This document shows, piece by piece, positions 41,573-51,701 of a stretch of 64,000 nucleotides of DNA. The stretch comes from Heloderma charlesbogerti (taxonomy: Eukaryota; Chordata; Lepidosauria; Squamata; Helodermatidae): the NCBI GenBank assembly GCA_026122225.1, contig JANEZZ010001570.1, positions 1,860,001 to 1,924,000 on the forward strand, in the 5' to 3' direction. Position 1 is the first letter of the stretch; every line of letters starts with the position of its first letter. A model generated the notes under the pieces. The model saw only the letters and a program-made list of their open reading frames with translations. It was not told where the DNA came from and searched no databases. The position numbers were made by a program, and so were the translations under genes.

Positions 41573-42798
41573 GCTGCAGGAGGTGAATTAACCTAGTTGC
41601 TATCAAAAAGTTAAGAAAGCCACTGGGCACCCCAGACAATAGGCAGCCACCCCGCAGTCTTAAGATCTGCAGGTACATGTTCCAGACCAAGACAGAGAGG
41701 CCTGGGGATGAAGATGGGAGCGCTGCACTACCGTTTAGATAGAAAATCAGATTTCAAGAGGCGCAGCCAGGGGCCCAAGGTGATGGAGCTGCGTTTGAGC
41801 GCGGGCGCCCTCAGCCGAGGGCACCCTGTCTCGGGACAAACAGGCAGCCGCCGCTGTTACTCAATTTTATTAATTAAATATTTAATAATTGTAATTTAAG
41901 TAATTATTTATTTATTTATTTATTTATTTCTGGGTGCGGGGGGAGACGTCCCAAGCCCTTGGGAGGCGCCCAATCGGGGTTGTGATATACACGCTCCGAC
42001 TCGGCTCAGCAACCAGGCGCCCCTCCCAACAGGCAGACTCGGCTGACGAGTGGGGGGGGCAGGCAGACTGCAGCTTGAAGTGCTGCCGCCGGCAAACACC
42101 GGCGCTGCGCACACCCGCCCGCCGGCGCTTCTCACCGGGACAACACCTCAGGCCGAGGTGGCACTGGCGGGAGGCCAGCAAGGCGAGGAGGAAGAAGCCG
42201 GCAAGGCCGGCGGCCAGGTAGACAGGCCGGCTGGCAGGCGGGCCATGAGCTGGCCCGGCAGCCGGCGGACCAGTCAGCCAAGTGGGCGGGCGGGCGGGCA
42301 GGCAAGCGAGTGAGCGGGCAGGCGGGCAATTGAGCAAATGGGCAGGTTGAGCGGGCGGGTGGGCGAGCGGGCAGGAGAGCGAGGAGAACAGACGGACAGG
42401 CGGGGGAAAGGAGCCGGCGAGGGAGGGAGGGAGGCGGAATGATATCACCAATAACTGCCCCGGAGGCAGCAACGTTGGCTCTCCCGACGGCCAGCAGCAA
42501 GTCAATAGCTGTAAAGCGAAGATTTTGGTGCGCAGAAGAATGCTGGGTCCAGGCGGCTGGAATGAGGACAAAGCTGTTCTCCAGCAGGCCAAAGTCCCTC
42601 GTCATGTCTTTAGCTGCGTTGCGCCAAAGAGATGAGATAAGGAGGGGGTCAAGTTTAAGACAACTCGGCCTGCTCCTCCCCGAATGGTGGTGCGACTGGG
42701 GTGCACCAATCAGAGGCCCATACGTCTTATCACCCCACCTGCCCGCAATGGCCCCCCCCTTTCAGCCAGACAAGCTGGCGCCAGGTAGGGCATTTCTA
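41573..42798 (-). other. Ngaro 5' non-coding region, GC-rich
   Basis: Upstream of Gag on the minus strand. It contains an AT-rich patch with (ATTT)n at 41858-41932, GC-rich sequence with short GGCGGGCAGGC repeats (about 42280-42440) and the conserved 5' end. The 222-codon frame over 41924-42592 is proline- and alanine-rich with no domain and is probably not coding. It would hold the promoter. Confidence 0.55.
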
Positions 42799-42838
42799 TA
42801 AAGCCCCATGAGAGGAATTGCCTCATGATGTCTTCCTC

Positions 42839-44076
42839 ATAGAATCATAGAATAGTAGGGTTGGAAGGGGCCTACAAGGCCATCGAGTCCAACCCCCTGC
42901 TCAATGCAGGAATCCAAGTCAGAGCATCCCTGACAAATGGCTGTCCAGCCTCGTCTTGAACGCCTCCAGTGTGGGAGAGCCCACCACCTCCCCAGGTAAT
43001 TGGTTCCATTGTCGTATTGTTCTAACAGTCAGGAAGTTTTTCCTGATGTTCAGCCGGAATCTGGCTTCCTGTAACTTGAGCCCATGATTCCGTGTCCTGC
43101 ACTCTGGGATGATCAAGAAAGATGGCTTTCTTCTCTGTGACAACCTTTCAAGTACTTGAAGAGTGCTATCATATCTCCTCTCAGTCTTCTCTTCTCAAGG
43201 CTAAACATGCCCAGTTTTTTCAGTCTCTCTTCATACATAGGGCTTTATTTCCAGTCCTCTGATCATCTCTGTTGCCCTCCTCTGAACCCTCTCCAGTTTG
43301 TCTTCATCCTTCTTAAAGTGTGGTGCCCAGAACTGGACACAGTACTCCAGATGAGGCCTAACCAGTGCTGAGTAGAGGGGAACTAGTACTTCCCGGGATT
43401 TGGAAGCTATGCTTCTATTGATGCAGCCCAAAAAATCATTTGCCTTTTTTGCAGCCACATCACATTGTTGGCTCATATTCAGCTTGTGATCGACAACAAT
43501 TCTAAGATCTTTCTCACTTGTTGTGTTGTTGAGCCACGTATCCCCCATCTTGTAACTGTGCATTTGGTTTCTTTTTCCTAGGTGCAGAATTTGGCATTTA
43601 TCCCTATTAAATGTCATTCTGTTGTTTTCTGCCCAGTGCTCTAGTCTATCCAGATCACTTTGAATTTTGTTTCTGTCTTCCAAAGTATTAGCTATCCCAC
43701 CCAATTTTGTGTCATCTGCAAATTTGATCAGCATTCCCTGCACCTCCTCCTCCAAGTCATTCATAAAAATGTTGAAGAGCACTGGGCCCAGGACTGAGCC
43801 CTGCGGTACCCCACTCGTTACCTCTCCCCAGTTTGAGAAGGTCCCATTGATAAGCACTCTTTGAGTCCGATTCTGTAGCCAACTGTGGATCCACTGGATC
43901 GTTGTTTCATCTAGCCCACTTTGAGCTAGTTTGCTCATCAGGATATCATGGGGCACTTTGTCAAAAGCCTTGCTGAAGTCGAGCTATATGATGTCTACAG
44001 CATTCCCACGGTCTACAAGGGAGGTTACTTGATCAAAAAATGAGATCAGATTTGTCTGGCAGGACTTGTTTATGGC
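42839..44076 (-). mobile_element. 5'-truncated CR1 LINE
   Basis: About 1.24 kb covering the RT C-terminal half and 3' UTR. The left end (AGAATCATAGAATAGTAGGG) is the CR1 terminus inverted. The right edge ends within the RT region. It is similar to the CR1 at 369-4193 in sequence. Confidence 0.93.
43231..43983 (-). pseudogene. CR1 RT fragment
   Basis: An open frame of 241 codons from MPHDILMSKLAQSGLDETTI through GVPQGSVLGPVLF, the catalytic FADDTKLGG, WAENNRMTFNRDKCQILHLG and LVRPHLEYCVQFWAPHF to a stop at GLEIKPYV. The fingers subdomain and endonuclease are missing through 5' truncation. The palm motif is intact, but the protein could not function alone. Confidence 0.9.
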
Positions 44077-44335
44077 TCTAAGTGAAGTGCAGGAAGCCGA
44101 GGAGGCTACAGGCTGTCACAGAGATTACTGTACAATGACAGACAGGACATTCATTCACACTTCTCCGCCATCTCATAAGTTAGGTAAGCCCAAGAACCCC
44201 AAACCCAACCCATGAGAATTTCTCTGAAATTTCTCATCCTTTGAATTTCTTTTCGAAAGCAATTTCTTTTCTATCAAATTGAATAAGAATTGTTGAAAAA
44301 AATGTGGGAGAAATTTTTGGCACACCACTAGTTGA
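44077..44335. repeat. Right half of the interspersed repeat found at 49600
   Basis: Matches the right half of 49600-50098: GAGGCTACAGGCTG with GAGATTACTGTACAATGACA, CCCAAGAACCCCAAACCC and TTTTCTATCAAATTGAAT, ending near GGCACACCACTAG. Its left half is 36020-36440, so the Ngaro and CR1 lie between the two halves. Confidence 0.6.
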
Positions 44336-44520
44336 ACCCTCAACTTTTTGTTCATAGCAGAATGTTTTCCCATCACATTCTTTCCCTATGGTTCTGACTG
44401 AGAAACATCCCATTTGTATTCCTTCTTCTAAAAATGACTGAGCACAGCACTATCTTCAATAGAATTTACCATCAAGTAAATGTACATAGGACTGCATCCT
44501 TGGCATTTATATAGCACTTT

Positions 44521-44911
44521 CCCTAAATCAGGGGTGGGAACCAGTGCACCCTTTAAAATCTTTCTTGGTGCCTGCCAAGGTACCCTACACCTCCTACTTT
44601 TAATTTTTATTCTTTTTAAATAACAAGGTTTCTTACTGGGACGTGAAGCTGGGATCGCTTGATGTGAAGCGGGGATCACTTCACATCAAGCTGAGGCCTT
44701 TAGTTGCTTTCATCTTTTTCCCATGAATTCCTCCAGGGCCAGATCGATGTGGGGCTCAGAGAAGTTCTTAGGAAATGATGATAGCAGGTGTCTGCAGGCT
44801 GATGCCTCCATCTCCAGCATGCCCATTTTGTGGGTGATGCCCTGGACAGTTTCTCAAATCACCAGATGTGCCCATGGGCCCAAAAACTGGTTGCCTACCC
44901 CTGGTCTAAAT
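44521..44911. mobile_element. hAT-like MITE
   Basis: Body 44529-44903, from CAGGGGTGGGAACC to GGTTGCCTACCCCTG, with CCCTAAAT and GTCTAAAT on either side (six of eight identical). Typical hAT-type CAGGGGTG termini; no transposase. Confidence 0.7.
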
Positions 44912-45219
44912 GGTCAGTGTTTCACACCTGGTGTTCCAGTAATGCTTACAACATCCCAATAAGATCAACCGTATTACAGCTAGGGAAGCTGAGAGACACC
45001 GGGTCACCTAAGACCATCCAGTGATATTTAGAACAGGGATTCCAACACCTAGTTTATTGTCTTAACTACTCCCCACCTGCCTTCAGAACACCCAAGAAAG
45101 GCTCTTCTTTAGGGCAGCAGAGAACAACTTTAAAGTAGTATAGTCGACCAAATTAATATTTTTGTAGAGTTGCAACACCTGGGTCCAGGCTTCCCTGTAC
45201 ACCACCTTCCCCAGACTGG

Positions 45220-45335
45220 TACCCTGCAGATCTTTTGAACTTCAAAACCCATCTGCTCCAGCCAGCATGGCCAGTGGTTAGGAATCCTGGGAGTTGTAGT
45301 TCAAAATGTCTGGAGGGCACCAGGTTGGGGAAGGC
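45220..45335. repeat. Short MITE-like repeat
   Basis: Contains CCAGCATGGCCAGTGGTTAG, CCTGGGAGTTGTAGTTCAAA and GTCTGGAGGGCACCAGGTTG. Similar pieces occur at 63180-63300 and 63898-64000. Widespread in reptile genomes to my knowledge. Confidence 0.6.
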
Positions 45336-45484
45336 TCCCATACACCTTCCTTAATCCAGCTATGGGAGTGGGGTGTAAGCAGTCTTCTGTATAAGGGTGC
45401 TGGAGGATTTTGTTTGCTGTGCCTTGTAAAGTGAACTAGCCTGATTCACTTCCCAGACTAATACATGGAACATGGTTATCCTTT

Positions 45485-45845
45485 GGATTACACACTTCAA
45501 CTGGTCCAGGAAACTGCAGCCAGAATCTTGACCAGGGCCAGTAAGATGGCGCATGTCATGTGACTCCCTTGTTACAACAGGTTCACTGGCTACTGGTCAG
45601 CTAGGTTGGCTCCCTCTCTGTTTTTCTTCTGTCAGCAGGCAAAGACATTTCTATTCAGGCAAGCCTTTGGCATGTAAGCTGGTCTGCTGCTGAAAGGCTT
45701 TTAAAACTGGTCACGTGCTGTCTATTTTGTTTACTCTTGTGCTTTAATTGTGTTTTTAATGCATTTGTTTTATATGTTATGTTTTAATTAAGCTTTTGTT
45801 TTTAATGTTTGAGTGCCATTTTTGGTGGAAATGCAGAATATACAT
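45485..45845 (+). mobile_element. L2-type LINE 3' fragment
   Basis: Degraded ORF2 end: LVQETAARILTRAS, then after breaks RQKTFLFRQAFGM and a stop, then an AT-rich 3' UTR leading into a GATA microsatellite. 5'-truncated. Confidence 0.7.
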
Positions 45846-45858
45846 TAGATAGATAGAT

Positions 45859-45917
<59 letters not shown>
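45846..45917. repeat. (GATA)n microsatellite
   Basis: About 17 GATA units with one interruption, at the tail of the L2 fragment. Confidence 0.95.
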
Positions 45918-48140
45918 TTTGTGAGACAGATCTTGGCTCAAACATGAGCTTCCTCCTCTTCAAATGAATGTTTGGTTGTGACTTTTCATGGACATCACTT
46001 TTTAGCCAACTCTGAATATACCAGCCTATGTAAGACATTTGTTCCACTGCCAAGGGATGCTGTGAGACTGGGGCTTGAGTCAAATTCTGAAGTGGAAGAG
46101 ATATTTTAAAATTACATATCAGCTGTTATGTGAGGAGGAGGAGGAGGAGGAGGGATTCTGCTGTTCTTTCTTTGAAGTGAGGGTAGGCTTAGGGGGCAAT
46201 GATAGTTTCTTGCCCAGGGGAGTAACGACAGGAAAAAAAGAACAGGGAAGCAAGCTTTCATGCTTGTGAATTACACGGAAGCATATGTCTGGTTCCTGTT
46301 TGAAATAGAATGTGGGGCTACATGGCTCTTCAGTCTGAACCGGCAGAGTTTTTGGTATGTTTTGCAGCTAACTCTGGAGAAGAGGTAGACTTGGCATGGG
46401 AAGGGAACAGATTGGCTTGGGTATTGTTTTCCTTTATACTCTGCTCTCATTTGCTGTCATTTCACTTACCTTATGCTGCCGTGTTTCATCTTTCTTTCAC
46501 ACAGATCTAGGTTTCAAAGTGAAACAGTATGAACAGTATGATCTCGGGGTGAGCCAAATGACTGCAGAAATGGGGGTAGAATAGGGAAAATATTGTCCTA
46601 ACAAATCCATTGTCTTCTTCCTCAACAATCTCTCTCTTCCCTTTTCCCTGGGCTCCTAAGCAGTGTTGAGGAGTGGAAGCATGAGTCCCACCAAGGGTGC
46701 ATCAAAGGACATAGATCTTCCATTTCCAAACTGCTGGGGTGAAAAATGGGTAGATGCCTATCTTAATTTTAAATGTTAGGCTTCTTCCTCTGCATCACTT
46801 ACGAGGACTCGATCCAGCTAGGAGCACACATCAAGTATATGTCATTAGCCCTTAAGCAGTTTTTTTTTAAAGCCATCTGTTACAAAATGTCACCTGGGGT
46901 AAACTGACTATGACTTTAAAATGCGTGTACCATAATGTTAGCCCCCTGCAATACAGCCAGAGTAACTCACTTCCTTGGACTTACCTCAGTTTGGGGCTAT
47001 GAAAGAATCAAAGGAGGTGGCCAGAAGAAGATCTTATCCAGATCCAACAGTGTAAGTTCATATATTTTCTCCAGTCCAGTTGTTAATAGTTTAACAAAAG
47101 CCCTATTCAGCCATTCCCAGTGTGGGTATAGCAAACATGTGAAGAGGATACAGGAGGCTCTCCTACTCAGAAAGTCACCCTCAACTAGTACAGGATGACA
47201 AACAAGTGTAGCCTCCCCCTGTTTTTAGCTTGAATAGGACTGAAGTGTTCTTGGCTGATGTCCTTTCTAAAGAAAATGGCACAGGCACTGGAAATCTTCC
47301 CTCAAACATCTACCTCCAGCTATGTGAAGCACCCTGTAGTGTGAATCTTGCCTAGAAGTGCTTTTCGCTCTCTACAGGACCAGTTCAGCATTGGGCCTGT
47401 GAAAGCAACCTGATTGTGACTGTGAATAATGGAAAACTCAGACAAGTCTCCATATGCGCTAACATGAGGTCGAGTGTACAACCATTGCTGCTGGGCAGTT
47501 CGATTTCTCAAAGTGGCTGTGGTTTTCTTCCTACCATTCAGCCAGGTGATCATTCAGTGAGTGATGTGTTAAAGGTGTATTCAGCTTATCATGTCCTGAA
47601 CAGTGTCTTAAGCAAGTGGGGAAGACAGAAAATGACTGTTTCACTGCAGGTCCAGCTGTAACACACATCTACTTGACCCTTCCCTTGACACACAAGCAGA
47701 GTAGTAAGAATTGGAACTAAGCTGTAGACAGTGAGCAATTACCTTTGGAGAATGAACACCTCGCTTACTATTTTATGCTTATTACCTAATATTCAAAGAT
47801 TTCATGACCCTCTAATATCTGAAGTTAGCAGAATGTTAAGACTTGCTGAACCAGGACATAAATGCTGAAGAAGAGATGAGCTTAGCGTTGTGCAGGAACA
47901 ATCACTCAAATAATGGCATCACATTATTTACAGAGTCTGGTATGAGTGCTGAAGGCTGATCTATCAGCATCTGTGTAGGGATGCTTGAGTAATTCGGTTT
48001 TTGCAGATTTCTCTGTGAAGTAACCTGATCCCCATCTCTTTGACTAATACAGAGATCGGAACTTAACTGTCAACCAAATTTTGCATTTCTCTGAAATTTT
48101 GCAATACAGTTCTTGGAGTTTTAAATGTATCAAAATACAC
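45918..48140. other. Spacer, no gene seen
   Basis: Frames under 95 codons with no recognisable domains. A short (GAG)n run occurs at 46133-46153. Nothing else stands out. Confidence 0.55.
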
Positions 48141-48189
48141 ACAGAGACACACACGCATGCATGTGTGTGTGACTGTGTGTGTGTGTGTG

Positions 48190-48218
<29 letters not shown>
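48141..48218. repeat. (TG)n(GA)n compound microsatellite
   Basis: Alternating CA/TG with ATGCATGT interruption, followed by about 13 GA units. Confidence 0.95.
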
Positions 48219-48221
<3 letters not shown>

Positions 48222-49599
48222 ACATTTCAATGCATATTTTGAGAGAAAAGACACAATTAAATATCTTTTAATTAGGGCTGAATGCCCCCCACTCTTGGGG
48301 TGGACACTTTTTTGAGAGGGGTGGAAAAACCTTGATCTTCAAGTTTTAAAAGTATTCTTTCTCTCACAAAGACAAAGAGGGAGCTCCTTCAGGCGACTGG
48401 TTGTCTGCCACCATTATACTCCACACACAGAAGCCTCCAGTGCTTTGTCTTGCATAGGTCATAACACAAACAACGGCACCTCCTAGGAGGTGAATAATGA
48501 AGGCCAGCAGCTGACCACCGGTCACCCCCAGTAGTTCTCTTTCTCCCTCCTTCTTCACAGCAGAGATGCACATGCTCACACACACGCACACCACTTCTAA
48601 AATCTGAGGTTCTAAAAGTTAAGTGCCCCACAAAACACTTAGATTATATTTCTGACCCCCTGAAATCTTCCCCTTCATTTCAGCATTATTTTGGCTGCCA
48701 AAATTGCACCATTTCAGGCCAAAAATGCTTTGACTCTAACAGTTCATCCTAGCCTTAATTTATATAAATGTCAATAGAGGGTTTTTAAAATTAACAACAA
48801 CAACAGAATAATGTGGAAGTAGAATAGAATGGAACTATGGCTAAAATATGATATGATATGATAAAATGATATGACACTATGTGTAAAATCATGTGTAAGG
48901 ATCATCAATAAACAGGTTCGCACATCCCAGATAAAAGTTTAGGATTATGTTGCCAGTTCTTTGTTCTGCTCAATCCATACTCAAGGAAAGGGTCCCATGT
49001 AAGTCAATGCAACCTTTTGTTTTCTATTTTCTGTTTCCCTGGTAGTTTTTCTGATAATCCAATGCGGCAGAAACAAAAGTACAGAAGGATTTTTTTTTTT
49101 AACACCCACTGTGCAACCTGTTTCCTGAAAAGAAGTGCTCAATTTTTTCAATTTCAGCCTTCAAAAGAGCTCCTGTTAAAAAAGAAAACATGATCTAAAT
49201 AAAAAATGCTTTGCCCATTTTGTTTATGGATCAAATTTTGTATGTGAGTGTAGCCCAAGGCAGATAGACAGTTGGGAGAAACTTGAAGTGTGAAGTGTCA
49301 AGTGATGTCAGAATCTGGAGAGCTGAAGCTAGAGATTAAACAAGGAGTTGGACCTCCAGTTGCTCTCTGCTAGAGCAATTTGAGCCACCTTCAGTAAACC
49401 TCCTGCTATGGCTATCTAAGAACCAATGATTTTCAAATGTTGCCTGCTGTATAATATGAATGTTGCATCGCACAGAGCTTGTTCTTTCAGCATCACCTTC
49501 TTAGTACAACATCATGGTAATGTTGTACTCTGGAATAATATGGGTCCCCCTTCCAAATAAAAACCTTTATTTTAAAATGGTGGCTGTTCAAATGTATAG
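48219..49599. other. Spacer, no gene seen
   Basis: No recognisable gene or named repeat. Overlapping frames at 48364-48631 lack domains. Confidence 0.5.
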
Positions 49600-50098
49600 A
49601 CTAATGCTGGGCCTCAGTTTGTCTTCTAGTTTTCTGAAAGTTTCCTTCCTCATTGTGCTTCATTTTCAGAGCACGTTAGAATTTGTTTTGAATGTTTTTT
49701 TGGTAGTACTTTTGAGCTCACTGTATTGTTGCAAGGTAGCTGATGGTGTGGTGTGTTTTTCTTTCTATTACCCAGCTCCCCATCGCTTGGCTGCCCACAC
49801 TTCCTGATCTGAAAAAGCCTCATTGGAGGAGGTACCTCATGGTATCTCGCCATGGGCATGGGAAACAAGGGAGGCTGTAAACTGCTGGAGAGATTATTGT
49901 AAAATGAAAGACAGGATGCTTACACACACACACCTCAGCCACCTCTTAACTAAGGTAAACACAAGAACCTCACAACCTACCCAGAAAATTTCACGAAAAG
50001 CTTATTCCCTTTTGGATTTTTTTTTAGGCAATGCATTTTCTATCAAATTTAATGTGGATGTTAAAAAAATACAGAAGACATTTTTGTCACAGCACTAG
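49600..50098. repeat. About 500-bp interspersed repeat, most complete copy
   Basis: Contains TTTTTTGGTAGTACTTTTGA, GATGGTGTGGTGTGTTTTTC, GGAGAGATTATTGTAAAATG, CACAAGAACCTCACAACC and TCACAGCACTAG. Other copies: 36020-36440 plus 44077-44335, interrupted by two later insertions. Its class is unknown to me; the CACTAG end resembles degraded hAT-like elements. Confidence 0.6.
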
Positions 50099-50391
50099 TA
50101 CAAGCTGACACACAGCTAAGGGCTTGTCTGCATTGTTTCCTTCCATACATTTGATTCAGTATAAATGTCTCATCTGTGACTGTGATATGGGCATAAGGAG
50201 TAGCTGGGAAATAATGCAGGCTATGAACTGATATGCTAAAATAGCACTACCTTGTAAAGAGACTTATAGCACTAACTTGTAAAGAGTGCACTGTAACAAA
50301 ATGTGTGCAGTCTGAAATATGGTGGTAATCCTGACATCACAGTGACAATTGTCATGTCTGAGCTGATCAGAGTATAATTCCTAAATCTGGT

Positions 50392-50420
50392 GTGTGTGTG
50401 TGTGTGTGTGCGTGTGTGTG
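50392..50420. repeat. (TG)n microsatellite
   Basis: About 14 TG units with one CG interruption. Confidence 0.9.
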
Positions 50421-50720
50421 TCAGGGTTCATCTTTGAAATATAAGAAATACTAACACGTGCCTCTGAACTTGGCTTGTGAATAGGCCTGCAAGCTTGCCA
50501 CTGCAAGCAGAAAGCTTTTACACTTGCTCATAAGGTTACCTGCTTATGATTAGGTGTTCAGCATGCCACCTGAAACAGTAAGCTGAAGTAAAGCTATTCA
50601 AGAGTAGGGACCTTTCAAGCAGCAAGCTTTCAGAAGACCAGGTTCCTCCAACATCTGTTCTGAGGAATATTATGAGGACATACATATTTAATTAGACACT
50701 GACTTCGCCATTAAGAAGCC

Positions 50721-50860
50721 TTAAGGCACAATCCTATATATGTATAGACAGACAAAAGTCCTACAACTCCCAGCATTGCCCACCCAATATAGCTGGCTGG
50801 GGAATGTTAGGAGTTGTAGTACTTTTGTCTGTCTAAACATGCATAGGATTGCGCCCTTAA
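50721..50860. mobile_element. Short foldback MITE with TTAA ends
   Basis: 140 bp, almost perfectly palindromic. TTAAGGCACAATCCTATATA at the left faces TGCATAGGATTGCGCCCTTAA at the right, and GTCCTACAACTCCCAGCATT faces its inverse internally. TTAA at both edges suggests piggyBac-type target choice. It shares ends with the element at 5715-6232. Confidence 0.75.
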
Positions 50861-51483
50861 AAGCCTAAGCCTACTTCTCACAAACAGCAGAGGGGGTGGA
50901 AAACCTGTGTCTTGACTGTCCCACTTCAGACTGGAGCTTACATATTGAATGCTCCTCCATACAAATAACTATTACAGTCCATTGAAAACAAGCACATTGG
51001 GAAGAAGGCTAGGCTAGTCCTTCCTTACTGAGATGTTAGCTTTCTGTGTGGAAGGAATTTCTTAGTCTGGAGGAGTATCCGATCATGAGAACACCCACCT
51101 GCAATCTAAAGTGGGACAGTCAAGACACAGGGATGCCAAGTCATCTGAGCCCCTTTCAGACGTTTTCCTCCATGTGTTCAAGCAATGCATGGAGGGAGAG
51201 CAGGACTGCATGCACTAGCTCCACCCCCAGTGTTCTCACTCCTGCCAGCTCCACCCCACAACCTTCACATGTTGAGGCTGAAGGTCTGAAGGGGGATTCT
51301 TTGTCCACTCAGCTGAATGTGGTTTAAAACTTCCATGTGATCATGCAGGGTCCCTGATCACATGATGGATTCTAAATGTGTTCAGCTTAATGCACAAAGA
51401 ATTGCCCTGCAGACCTTTGGCCTCAATACATGGAGGTCAGGGATGGGGCCAATGGAGACAATAATGTTGGAGATGGGACTAAA

Positions 51484-51701
51484 GCCAGTGTGGTGTAGCA
51501 GTTAGGGTGTTGGACTAGAACTCCGGAGATCCAGATTCTAGTCTCCACTCAGCCATGAAACTCGCTAGGAGACTTTGGGCCAGTCATTGACTCTCAACCT
51601 AACCTACTTCACAGGATTTTTGTGAGGATAAAATGGAGAGGAAGAGACCATGTAAGCTGCCTTGAGTGGGAGATAAATGAAATAAATAAATAAATAAATA
51701 T
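51484..51701 (+). mobile_element. Sauria-type tRNA-derived SINE
   Basis: Starts GCCAGTGTGGTGTAGCAGTT (A box), followed by a B box (AGATTCTAGTC), CTCAGCCATGAAACTCGC, TTGGGCCAGTCATTGACTCT, CAACCTAACCTACTTCACAG and GTGAGGATAAAATGGAGAG. It ends in (AAAT)n after a shortened 3' part. The tail is like that of L2-mobilised squamate SINEs. Confidence 0.85.

Larger units (their letters stand above)
36441..42798 (-). mobile_element. Ngaro-type tyrosine-recombinase retrotransposon, near-intact
   Basis: A 6.36-kb element with four open frames on the minus strand: Gag (41572-39977), RT-RNase H (40209-38392), tyrosine recombinase (38575-37505) and SGNH hydrolase (37483-36881). Neighbouring frames overlap by 233 and 184 bp, then leave a 21-bp gap. 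A tyrosine recombinase with no DDE integrase, plus a hydrolase ORF, identifies vertebrate Ngaro (DIRS order). The 3' part has an AATAAA-type signal (plus near 36505). I could not recognise the split direct repeats expected of Ngaro ends. No target duplication is apparent, as is normal for this order. Confidence 0.92.

Noticed and set aside
41924..42592. 222-codon Pro/Ala-rich frame on the minus strand
   Set aside because: It sits in the GC-rich 5' non-coding part of the Ngaro, has no recognisable domain, and has no counterpart in the other copy.
36441..42798. Split direct repeats expected at Ngaro ends
   Set aside because: I could not see a convincing A-B type repeat pair by eye, so I do not annotate them; a self-alignment would settle it.
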